From Sanguinoderma infundibulare (Eukaryota > Basidiomycota > Agaricomycetes > Polyporales > Polyporaceae): 64,000 bases of DNA. Below are positions 34,560 to 44,239 of this stretch, in pieces. Every line of letters starts with the position of its first letter. The first letter of the stretch is position 1. The position numbers and the translations under genes are program-made. The stretch is from contig JAVLRN010000016.1 of NCBI GenBank assembly GCA_032821775.1, positions 310,001-374,000 of the forward strand, written 5' to 3'. The notes under the pieces are model-generated. The model searched no databases. It was not told the origin of the DNA and saw only the letters and a list, made by a program, of their open reading frames with translations.

Positions 34560-35410
34560 TTGCATGGCCGTGGGCGAGTACCAGAACAATGCCTGCCAGG
34601 GAGCCCACTATACAGCAACTACAGCCATTCACCGTACACTACCATACACCAGGGGACTATTGTAGTCCTCTACAATATCTCCCCATCAGTCCTGCATGGT
34701 GCTACAATATATCCCCATTGATCCTACATGGCACTACAGGGAGCGCGCACCTATCTGACAGGCCACTACAGTATTTCCCCCGGTTCCGGTGAAATCCTAC
34801 AGCGCCCTGGAGCACACTCAGCTGTAAACTGTAGGGAATCGGCGTCTCCGCCGGAAGGCTGCAGAGCCAGAATCTAAACTGGAATATCGGGTGAGGCACC
34901 TACTAACCGCTACAATGGCTACAGAGCTATATGCATTACTACAGGTCTTTGGAAATCTCAAACCCAGTTTGCTGATGGGACTCGTACCCACATCAGCAAA
35001 CCGGGTTTGAGGTTTAGAAAGACCTGTAATAATGCAACTAGCTCTGTAGCCATTGTAGCGGTTAGTAGGTGCCTCACCCGATATTCCAGTTTAGATTCTG
35101 GCTCTGCAGCCTTCCGGCGGAGACGCCGATTCCCTACAGTTTACAGCTGAGTGTGCTCCAGGGCGCTGTAGGATTTCACCGGAACCGGGGGAAATACTGT
35201 AGTGGCCTGTCAGATAGGTGCGCGCTCCCTGTAGTGCCATGTAGGATCAATGGGGATATATTGTAGCACCATGCAGGACTGATGGGGAGATATGGTAGAG
35301 GACTACAATAGTCCCCGGGCGTATGGTAGTGTACGATGAATGGCTATAGTTGCTGTATAGTGACTCCTCGGCAGGCCTTGCCCTGGTACTCGCTCACGGC
35401 CATGCAACGC
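34560..35410. repeat. Near-perfect palindrome at the junction of transposon copies B and C
   Basis: The right end of copy B and the left end of copy C are mirror images around a 13-nt spacer (34978-34990, GGACTCGTACCCA). Arm stretches such as 34702-34899 and 35069-35266 give identical 65-residue translations on opposite strands, so the arms are essentially identical for at least 200 bp and very similar for about 400 bp. Confidence 0.85.
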
Positions 35411-35648
35411 ACACGAAATTTAATAATGGTCAAAATTGTCAATTTTGGCGGGCGGAGCAACAATACATCACAACATCTATTACGAAAAGAGAGAGCACGC
35501 GATTTGTGGACCAGCGTGAGACCGCCACGAGACAAAAAGAGACCAAGGCACTTGCAAATCGACAGCCAGAGCGAGAACAGGCGAGCAGGACAGAGAAAGC
35601 CATCAAGAGAGTGAGCAGACAGCATCGGCAGGGAGGAGGTCGAGGCGT

Positions 35649-35900
35649 TTAATGAGATCCTCTGTACTGCTGAAGTAAGGAGGTCGTCGTCTTGGTACCG
35701 CCCACGCCACTCCCGGTCGCGCCTTCCTCATCGCCGTTGGTGTTCGCGTCATCCTCGCTGTTGTCATTTGCATCTTCCGAGCCGCCTTTGTCCTCGCCGC
35801 TGTTGTCATCCAAGCTGTCCTTGCCAGTGTTGTTCCGGCCATGCTCGCCGCCGCTCTTGGTTGCGCCATCACTGGTGCAGCTGCCATCGTCGTCATCCAT
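35649..35900 (-). CDS. Acidic Asp/Gly/Ser-rich frame, transposon copy C
   Basis: Homologue of the acidic frame at 18743-19102: MDDDDGSCTSDGATKSG, then NNTGKDS, DNSGEDKG and EEGATGSGVGG. The reading leaves the homologous frame at GGTKT, where copy A continues KRKEPDTE; about 130 nt encoding the basic C-terminus are missing. It is therefore a truncated copy. Confidence 0.35.
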   Translation of the reverse strand: MDDDDGSCTSDGATKSGGEHGRNNTGKDSLDDNSGEDKGGSEDANDNSEDDANTNGDEEGATGSGVGGTKTTTSLLQQYRGSH

Positions 35901-36129
35901 GCCATGCGTGTCATTCGAGGGGCGAGCAGGCTTCCTCTTCAGCGCGTGGCCGCTTCACGCGCCATGGTGCGCTCACTGGTCTTCTTGAAGAGCACGAGCA
36001 CAGTGTTCCCTCACAGGACCTGGAGCTCGACTGGGTCCGCGCCTCCTGTGCCGAATACGAGGGTGGTTGTCGAGATGACTGCCTTAGTTGAACTGGGCTA
36101 TGAAAGCGGAAATTTACTCACCATATCCA

Positions 36130-36692
36130 CCAGGCGAGAAGCTCCTTCGCCCACGTCGGCGACTCGAACGCGGCCTCGAATACACTTTGTGCGAACTCCT
36201 TGCCGTGCCAAAATTGACCGCCGGCGGCCGCCTATCCAGGCTGGGAGCAGACAAGGTTATGCATCTAAGAAACAGTTAGCTCGACAACGACTGTGCGACG
36301 GAAAGACGCAACTTCATGAGTGAGGCACGGAAGAGACGCTGGGTGGCCTGCGCCAACACGGGTTGAAGTGGTAGGGCAGATTGAGTGGGGGAGGAAAGAG
36401 CAGGTTGGGCGTAGAAACAGGTGGCATCCATGCGCATCAGCAGTGCGCCGTCGGCTTGGACATTGCTGAACTCGGTCATATGGCGGCCGAGAATGCGGGC
36501 ATCCTGATATATCTTCTCATACCCGAGGTACACCCGGGTATCCTCGCTATATGCGCGCATACAGCCATGTACATGGTAGATGGCATTGAACGACTCACTT
36601 GGCGTTGTGATCCAGCCTGCGAAGGAGCTGGATGGACGCATCCTCGTCCTCTCTCTCGTCCTCATCCTGCCCATACTCCGCTCTGCTCTTGG

Positions 36693-36724
<32 letters not shown>

Positions 36725-37020
36725 TCATCCTGCCCATCCTCCGCCCTGCCCTCGCTGTTTGGGATGGCAAGCGAAGGAGCAGAGAACGAGACACGTACCT
36801 CTTGATTCACTGGCATCCTCCTTGAGTCTCTGGAGGACGTCTGCAAGTGAGGATTGGTTTGGCGGAGAGTTTGTGGGACCGGCTGGGGAAATCTTGCGCT
36901 TCTTGGAAGCAGGCTGTGAGTCCATATTGAGCTTGAAGCTCGTGTCGCTGTGGAATGCGTGGGTGGTGGTCAGATGGTGCAGAGAACGCGTCAGGAGAGG
37001 CGTAATGGACGGACCCGCCA
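36130..37020 (-). CDS. Transposon copy C element gene, probable spliced frame of unknown function
   Basis: Read on the minus strand, 37020-36845 gives MAGPSITPLLTRSL and MDSQPASKKRKISPAGPTNS with LADVLQRLKEDASES. After an intron-like GTACGT near 36797, S-F-S-A-P-S-L-A and the GEGEGE run follow (36790-36600). After GTGAGT at 36600 comes EDTRVYLGYEKIYQDARILG, HMTEFSNVQADGALLMRMDA and P-T-Q-S-A-L-P-L-Q-P-V-L-A-Q. A later segment (about 36213-36123) reads WHGKEFAQSVFEAAFESPTW. These are the most coding-like parts of the family, yet I recognise no domain. The exon joins are my inference. Confidence 0.4.
36690..36724 (-). repeat. CCCTCA hexamer tract (GAGGGT on the coding strand)
   Basis: About five to six tandem hexamers encode alternating Gly-Glu in the transposon protein. 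Copies A (17549-17575) and B (33056-33070) have shorter versions, so the tract length varies among copies. Confidence 0.75.
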
Positions 37021-37760
37021 TGGAAAGGGATGTTTTCTTTGGAGGATGGAGAGATGGTCGATGCAAGAGGTCAAAAAGCGAGTCTGAGATTGATGGGGAG
37101 CGTGAGCACTGAGGGTCGTTTTATGGGGAAGTCGAGGGTGCATGTCATTGGGGGGAGAGAGAATCAGATGCTTCCGCTCGTATGGGGACAGCCTGGTCAT
37201 GTGACCGTATCCACTCGCACTCTTGTGCGCCCGGGTCCTACCGCACTGAATATCTGCGAAGTATATCTCCCAGGCTATACCTGCTGTATTGCTCTGCAAT
37301 AATTGGCCGCACGCCGAGGATGAATTGCATCACTTTGTAGTAATTAATGGTATCGGTCGCATTGCTCTGTAATAATTACTATCACCCGGCGGCAGCATTA
37401 CAGGACTCTACAATGATTAATCGTATACGGCTGAACCCTCCAGGATTCCATCGTATCCGACGACTTCCTACAGAGTCCTACACGGTGGGGCCGGATCCTG
37501 CGAAATCTGGCATAGCCCCCTAGCGCTCAGTGTAGCCTTGCAGGCAGGTTGCGCTTTTCCTAATGCCGAGTCCGAGCTGGCACACCTCGACTCGCCCTCG
37601 CTTGCACCGTCGCAGCCGCTTCCCCTCTTTGTGTTTACCAGATATCAGGGATCTCATACTAGTCTCCGCATACCACCGCACGTACATACTCATACCATCG
37701 CGTTTAATGCCACATAGTGGTTATGCTCATGGATGACCGACTTCGTGCTTGGTGTCTTCT

Positions 37761-38099
37761 GAAGGCCTGCACAATAATCCCGGGTTCGTCGAGATTTGAT
37801 GCTAATCATCAAGGTGGGTGACCCGACATACCCTTGAGTGCGTTAATCGAACCACAGAGCGGTAAGGACGCGAATCGAGACCTGCTTGGGTCCTCTTGAA
37901 GCAGATCCGCCCCGGAAAGTCGACAGCATAGCGCGAGGGACTGAAAATCGTTCAATAAAGAGATGACACTAATAAGTAATACAAAAGCGAGACATGTCCA
38001 TGGATGCGTATAGTAGACGGAAAAGCAGACATCATTGAGAGGAACAACGGCCGACAAGCGAGATGGGCGCGCGGCGTCGTTCTCCACCGAGCATGGGGT
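37761..38099. other. Intergenic 3' region between the vezatin remnant and FunK1
   Basis: No gene. It corresponds to 16331-16603 in the left copy of the duplicated block. It serves as the 3' flank of the minus-strand FunK1 gene. Confidence 0.6.
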
Positions 38100-41000
38100 T
38101 CACAGTCGCGCATTCCTCCGACGCTTAGCCTTCGGCATGGCGGATCCCTCGCCAGTGCCGTGGCCGTTGCTCGGACCAGCGTCCTCGGCCACTTGCGTGT
38201 CCGTCCGCTTGCGCTTCCTGGAGTTCCGCGGGGCTGCGGATGCAGTCCGAGAGGACGATGCGGCGGGAGCGGAGACAGCGGGGGGATCCATGTCCAAGTC
38301 CAAGTCGGGGACGTCGGCGTCCTCGCGAGTAGCAAAGTGATATGGGCCACTAGGCGCGGGAGACGGCAACCTGAAGTGCAACTGAGGCGGGCCCGCGGTG
38401 CCAACACGTATCTTGTGGCGCAGACGCGTGCCAGGTAACGATTGACCGGGGTGCGACTTCGAAACCTGGTCTGAGGCGGAGCTGACATGGGAAGGAAAGT
38501 TGGAAGGATGAGACGACACGTAGGTTCCGGTGGTAGAAACAGAGCCGATGCGGCGATTCCCGGGGTCGATGGAGGGTTTGTAGACGTTCTCGTGTATCCT
38601 CTCCGCGAACTGATCGCTTGCTTTCTCGCCAACAGAGTTGGAGTAAGAGTGCTCGTCGAATGCATGTACGAGTTCGCCGTGCATGGACAACAATCCTACT
38701 AGAACGCAAGGATCTGTATCCTTGTTTGGGACGGGTTGCGGGGCCAGGCTTTGCGTGATAAACGCTGGGTTGACCGGGTCGGGGCGGGGAGCACGCCTAG
38801 CCCTGCGTTTGTCGCGGGGTTCCAATGTAGCGGGGGCTTCCGACGACTGGGAGGCCTTTTCCTTCTTGTCGTCGTCGGATTTGTCAAGTCCGCAGCCGTA
38901 GCGACGTTCCATCTCGACAAAGTCGATGTTATTGTACGTGTCGGCACATGTCACGACGAGTTTTCGGACGAGGTCCTCGAGGCCGGGATTGAGAGGAATG
39001 GTGAAGGGTAGTTTAGGGGCTGCTTGGAAGAATGCGAGCTTCCTATCACCGCCGACCTTGATACCGTCGATCAATGACGCGCTATCGAACAGCGTCATGA
39101 TGAGGTCTTTCAGAGAGTGCAATTTGACGATATGAAAGCGGAGGACGAGGTAGATGTACGCATGGACGAAGGATTCGATATCGTCGGTGTCCCGGTATGG
39201 TTTATATGGGTATAGGAGCGACAAGGCGGAACGGAACTGCCATGTACCCTGAATGAATGCATGAGCGAGACGCGTCCAACCCACAATCGATAGAAGGGGA
39301 ACATACCGTGCGATCGGGTTCGACTGGCCCAATCCCCAGTTCACACGCCAAGCGGGACAGATCCCAGTCGATGAGGAATCCCTCCCGTTCACCATCGGCA
39401 TTGATGCGAATCATGATGTTCCCGATGCTGATGTCGCGGTGGAGGACCTTCGCGTCAGTCCAAGCACAATAATGGGCTAGAATTCACTGTAAGCATCAAT
39501 GATCACATGCACAACTGGCGACCGCGTACCTGTCATCGCATCCGAGAATATTCGCGACAGCTCTGGGAAGTTACGGAAGTCTTGTAGGCGCATGCCGATC
39601 TCTTCGATGACCAGCCGATAGTGGACACGAGGAACCGGTCGCCTGTCTTTTGGCAAGTGCTGTTGCACCGTGGTTATTTGGGCCCGATGACCGCCAACGT
39701 CGCCGCCACAGATCAATGTCGCGACGCCCTGGGCAGGAGTGACGCCATGCTGGTAGAGTCGCTGATAGACGAGGTGCTCGGGGCGGGTGCGATATGGAAC
39801 GAAGGGGCGCCATGAGTCTTTGAGGAAGCAGACGCGCCACTTCTCCTCGTCGGCGTCTGTGACGTCGAGAGCGTAGAACCCCGTGGTGCATCGGCCAACG
39901 ATAGCGTCGGCAGAGAAGTGGGGACGCCCGACAAGAAATCGGCGGACGGGAGGGTGGGGATTGGGTGGCGGTGACGGAAGACGATGCTTAGATGACGACG
40001 GCGCGGACTGATCCGCGCACTGTGACGGGTCGGGGTGGGGGTCGCTCGTCGGAAGCCTGCCGAACCCCTCCGGCGGAGGGAAGGCCTCGTTGGGGAACCA
40101 CTCGTCCTGCGACGGCGCTCCGGGGTGGACCTCGAGTTCGTAGATCGGAGAGTTGTCCGCCGTCGCTTTCTCGAAGCCTTCTCTAACATGCGCCTCAAGC
40201 GTGGTGTCGTCCTTGAGCGCCATGAACTTGGCCATCGCTTCGGGTTCCGCGAGCTTCGCAGTCGGATCCCGTCCCAGGGCCTCCGGGCCGTTGGCCATCC
40301 TCAACTTCGCGATCTTCCAGACGAACTCGTGCAGGAGCGAGTACTTCTTCCTCCATACGAACGGCTCCGTAACGTAGACTCCAGAGCGGTCAAAGTAGAA
40401 GATGCGCGCCATGTCGAAGCAGACGTAAACAGAGAAGCAGAAGGTGCGGTGCTGGAACTTGAAAACGTTCATGTGGTACTCGAGGAACTGTCCAAGCGCA
40501 ACTTCTCCCTCCTTGGAGAGCCTGATGAATGGCGGAACCTTCCGCGTGATGGTCTGCGGTGCGGTGTTCGACTCTGCGCCGCACTGGGCGTCAGCGGCCG
40601 CTCCCGCCTCATCGGCCGCTCCCGCCTCATCGTGATCATCGCCCTCGTCGTAATCCTCGTCATCCTCGTCCCGCTCCGGGTCTTCTTCGTCTGCGCCTTC
40701 GTCCTCGTCCTCCTGATCGTCCTCCTCCTTGTCTAGGTCAGCACATTCGTCCGCGGCCTCTTCTGACGGCTGTCCATTGCCAGCTGGTTCAGATGGACCG
40801 GGAGCCGACGCCACAGTCTTGTATCCCTTGGGCTTGCTGTTGAAATAGAACGCAGCGCGGTCCTCCTTGCCCTTCGCTTCGAAGGGGATGTCCATCCAGA
40901 ACCAAGATCGACGACCAAGAAGACGCTTATCCAGCTCAGGCCCTTTCATGCGGGACCGCTTGCTATCCGCCGCGGTGAACTCGGTCACCTTGCACGCCGC

Positions 41001-41774
41001 CGCTGACTTCGTGTAGATCCCACCGTCGTTGAACGTGTCCTTCTTGCCCGAGTTGCCGTCCTTGGCCTTGTGGCTAGCGGTGTCCAAGAAGTGAAGGTCG
41101 TCGCACCCCGCAGCGTTCAAGACGGACTGGACGACCTTGGCCTGGGTGCAATCCTGATTAGACGTGAAAGTTGAAACGGTTAGGGAGCGACGCACCAACT
41201 GAGGGTAAATCCCACGCTCTTTCATGTCCTTACGGAGCCTTGGCTTGAGGAACGACTCCTTCTCCTTTTCGGTCGGGCCGGCGGTGGAGAACAAGACGGA
41301 GAAGAGCTCGTCTCCGAGCAGATGGAAGCGGGGAGCCATACCGCACTCGTCGACGAGGAGAGTCGCGAGTTCCTTTCCAACAAACGTGTGAAACGCGTGC
41401 TTGTTGAAGGTGTTAGGGGTGTATCGAATGAAGGACTGCTTTTGCCTAAGCTTCTTGTCAGGCTCGGCGGGCTTGGTGGTTGGCGCGGGAGAGGAAGTGG
41501 TTGGAACGGTGCCGGTGGCTGGGTCAGGTTCAGGCTGGGCGTTGTGGATGACAGCGGATGGCGCGACGTCGACAGTGTGGGTGGGTTCAGAGTTCTGAGT
41601 GGAGGAGGGCCCGGTGGTTGAAGCAGGAGCGGCACTGGTCGCGACGGCGCCGGTCGCCGGACCAAGATCAGGCGGGAGGCGGTCTGTGGCAGCAGGTAGC
41701 GCGACGTCGACCGCGTGGATGGGTACAGAGCTCTGCGCGGAGGAAGACATATCAGATGCGTTGTCGCCAGGCAT
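38100..41774 (-). CDS. FunK1-type fungal protein kinase
   Basis: Three exons (41774-39530, 39476-39307, 39248-38100) give exactly 1187 codons plus stop. The N-terminus is Ala/Pro/Thr-rich. Around residue 110 begins FIRYTPNTFNKHAFHTFVGK, followed by RRSWFWMDIPFEAKGKED. Residues about 345-400 are an Asp/Glu run. The catalytic part has HRDISIGNIMI near residue 765, FLIDWDLSR in place of a DFG motif, and RTGTWQFRSALSL, all hallmarks of FunK1, a kinase family greatly expanded in Agaricomycetes. A disordered tail ends with a nuclear-localisation-like RKRKRTD and KAKRRR. Intron 1 is short (53 nt) and uses the acceptor after TTCTAG. Intact and probably active. A fragment of its 3' end is duplicated at 16.6-20.1 kb. 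Confidence 0.9.
40597..40632 (-). repeat. 18-bp tandem duplication in FunK1
   Basis: Two adjacent copies of GCCGCTCCCGCCTCATCG, encoding two DEAGAA units in the acidic linker. In frame, so harmless. Confidence 0.85.
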
Positions 41775-42061
41775 GGTTGAAGGAAGGGGGTGTTCGGGAT
41801 GTGGTAGACGTTCAACTTACGAATCGAGGCGCGCGTACGATTTTATATGGATGGAGATGTTACAAACTCCGACCGTTCCTTTGTGCGCCAGAACAGTATA
41901 CGCCTGGAGTTACCGGACGATGATTGGACGGGTGGCTCAGTGTCGTCAGTGATTCGGCCAAACAGTGGCCTGGACACAAAGTGAGTCAGTTTCTGTGCAA
42001 GCAAGTCCTTCCAAATATGGCTCACAATACAATACGACAAAGGTCCCTGAGAACAAGGAAG
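41775..42061 (-). promoter_or_regulatory. Proximal upstream region of FunK1
   Basis: The minus-strand sequence just before ATG 41774 runs through a CT-rich stretch (TTGAACGTCTACCACATC...). No clear TATA. Upstream of it lies the duplicated segment 42062-42515. Confidence 0.4.
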
Positions 42062-42515
42062 CCTGACGAGGAAGGAGTATGTTGGCGGTTGGTTGCAAAT
42101 TGCAACATGCGGCGCGTGGACGGCGGAGTTCAACACAGCGTCCCGATTAGGCAAGGATGGGTGACAAGCGCCCATTCGGCCGCTAAAGCGCAACGGAATT
42201 GCTCGTGCAACATTCCGTCGACTTGAAGCGGGTGTGTCTTGGTCTATGATATTCGTGAAGTACAGATACTACTGGGTCAACGTTTCTCAGCACGAACTCT
42301 CCTCAGTAGACTCCCTGGAATCGGTCCCTCAGCGTTTAACCACCGAAGCCTGAGTCCACGCCAGCACGGCACAAGGTTTCTCCGAAGCAGCACTCCCAGA
42401 TGTTCTTTGGCAATACCGAAGATGCTCGCATCATTGCTTAACTCAGAGATATGAGCGCTAGGTAAGAGAAGAGTTATAAGAGCCCATCGCCGAACCGGGG
42501 CAGATACTCTGCCCG
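42062..42515. repeat. About 450-bp segment repeated in inverted orientation at 63.55-64.0 kb
   Basis: The reverse complement of 63552-64000 matches it almost base for base, for example GTTGGCGGTTGGTTGCAAAT, TGGTCTATGATATTCGTGAA and GCCACGGC/CACGGCACAAGG regions, with scattered substitutions. No protein is convincingly encoded. The longest frames are about 70-115 codons and lack features. Confidence 0.85.
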
Positions 42516-44239
42516 GCCTTTTTTTCAATGCAGGTCCCAGTGATCTGAGTTACATCATTTGCAAGCGGTTTTCCCTGCCAAGTGTGACAAAATCCATTGG
42601 ACGTGACATGGTGTGATTTGAATGAGCCCTATCTTACTTACGAGCTGGGGGGTGGTCAAGCACTCTTTTCCTGTGACGTATGGCGCCTCGTGCCACACTG
42701 CGCGTGTAGCCACGTCCACAACCACCCATTGTCACAATGTTCCATCTGCCCACGTGAGTTCTTATCACCCGCAGCGCATATGGACTGGCTGGCTATAGTT
42801 GCCTCGGATGCATGGCTTACATATTTCTTGGCGCTAACAATGTTGCTTTCTTCAGCTCACTTTCCCTCCAGCTGCGGCGGCAGGACGCGTTGGGGCCACG
42901 CACACATATTAACAAAGCGTTTTCGCTCTCCGTACTGCGAAATTACACATCCTGGCTCGTGAATAGGTAAGCATTCTCTTTCCGTGGGTGTGGCTCGAGG
43001 CTGTAACATGGCACCTGGATTTCTATTTGGCCCCCTTCATATCTCACCCCAAGGCTGAGCCAAAAGCTGGGCACGTAGTTTCCGCGTCGTCCGTCCCTTC
43101 AGACAGCTAAAATGTTCAGTCCATTCTACAAACCTTGTACGTTGCGGCCCATTCGAAGGAAGGGTAGAGATTTTGCGTGTCCGATGGCGAGTTTGCTCAG
43201 ACGCGGTTACACCGAGGGGACTACAGATGAAGACGGGATGCGATTTAGTGCTGCGTCTGTTCACAAAGGAACGTGCTAATATAGAGGTTGAATGACAGAG
43301 GGTTACTGATTATCAAACAATCAGCACAGCTCGCCTCGATACAGGATGTCATGGGCGTACTACCACGGCCAGAGCTGTGAGATAAGCTTTCGGAGTTGGT
43401 GTTACCCTGTGTATCCCTTCACGCGCCACGGCCCCGGTATCGCCTCGGAGAGGATACTGCGATGTGACTGGATTGATTAGGCGGGATCGGTGGTTGGGCG
43501 ATGAGCGGGGGTCTTCTATTGTATGGTATCGAACAACGGCTGAATGGGGTCTACACCCTGGTGAAGAGAGGACGCAAAGAGTTGAGGCCACTGACGGAGG
43601 GAAGTGGGGGGGAGGGGGGGTCCATGGAGCTTGAAAGCGTTCCATAGGGATGATGATAACGAGTATAACCATACCTGTTGAGGAAGAAATAGCGATCTCT
43701 CCAGATAAACAGGTTGAGATCCAATTGCACAAAGCTGTTTGAGTCTTGTTGATCCAGTATCCTTTGTTTTGCGTGAAGCAGAGAGCGCGGAAGCCGAGGA
43801 GAAGTGGACGGGCGAACTGCGAATGGTGGCGTGAAGGTGACAAGTTCAAAGTGAAGCGCCCATATAGTCACGCTCTCGGGTGATGCCGAAGCAGGCTTTT
43901 CCCTATCTGGGCGGTCATTGCAGCTTCAATATGAACTTGAGCCTCTCCGACCATCGTCCAACAGCCAAGATCCATCTCCTCAGCCTCACCAACCAGTCAT
44001 AGTCAGTCACAGGCATCGATACACGTTCTCTCAATGCAAGCAAATCCACCTTTCTTCCAAACGAACGACCCACGCCTCTTAACTTTTCGGAATAAATAAG
44101 GGGGGATGGAAGCTGCGACTCCTGTGTCCCAAGGCTTCCCTCTCTGCCCGCTTCCCCTGCAGTGGCTCGCCTCGCCACACCTTCGGATCTCCTCCTCAAT
44201 CACCCAGCTTGCTGATCTCAACAAGACACCTCGAACCAC
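42516..44239. other. No recognisable gene; promoter of the 44.2 kb gene at its right end
   Basis: A 121-codon plus-strand frame (42597-42962) and a 166-codon minus frame (43849-43349) have no domain and an accidental-looking composition. 44150-44239 is CT-rich and serves as leader for the gene at 44240. Confidence 0.4.

Larger units (their letters stand above)
32227..34977 (+). mobile_element. Transposon copy B (CATCAGCAAA family)
   Basis: It begins CATCAGCAAAAGCGCAACC and ends with ...GTTTGCTGATG at 34977, so both ends show the same inverted CATCAGCAAA terminus. Both flanks carry dense CTGTAG/CTACAG-like subterminal motifs shared with copies A and C. Inside are a short H1-like basic frame (32752-32931), an acidic stretch, and a longer part of the MOCOS-like cargo than in copy A. 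The acidic second frame found in A and C is deleted. It is inserted in the vezatin pseudogene. Confidence 0.7.
34991..37565 (-). mobile_element. Transposon copy C (CATCAGCAAA family), inverted next to copy B
   Basis: Its inner end CATCAGCAAACCGGG starts at 34991. Its outer end reads GCGCTTTTCCTAATG (a mutated form of the reversed terminus) at 37551-37565, where vezatin pseudogene sequence resumes. Outer 500 bp (37050-37560) is almost identical to the reverse complement of 32227-32700 in copy B. Unlike B, it lacks the MOCOS-like cargo but keeps element protein parts: M-D-S-Q-P-A-S-K-K-R-K-I-S-P, the acidic GEGEGE region, YLGYEKIYQDARILG, and the acidic MDDDDGSC frame. Confidence 0.7.
31243..37760 (+). 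pseudogene. Truncated duplicate of the vezatin-type gene 3' end, split by insertions
   Basis: 31243-31511 matches 14985-15252 of the intact gene (TSNVQDHSALQANDRLWKEL versus the same region with PAFQAYDRLRKEL). The match resumes at 31858-32226 with deletions, including loss of about 200 nt that encode the WGPGGE...WKVGE helix, and again at 37566-37760 (last codons and 3' flank). Between 31511 and 31858 lies a roughly 346-bp insertion. Between 32226 and 37566 lies the transposon pair B/C. Frameshifts and a stop (TAG at 31972) end any reading. It cannot encode a working protein. Confidence 0.8.

Noticed and set aside
16671..34977. Helitron as the class of the cargo-carrying element
   Set aside because: Helitrons capture gene pieces, but these copies have inverted CATCAGCAAA at both ends and no TC start with CTRR end and 3' hairpin.
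34702..35266. Two identical 65-codon frames on opposite strands taken as a gene pair
   Set aside because: They are the two arms of the transposon palindrome and overlap the subterminal repeats, so the frames are incidental.
36690..36724. CCCTCA tandem tract as an interstitial telomere
   Set aside because: Fungal telomeres are TTAGGG; this hexamer is GAGGGT on the coding strand and encodes Gly-Glu repeats inside an open frame.
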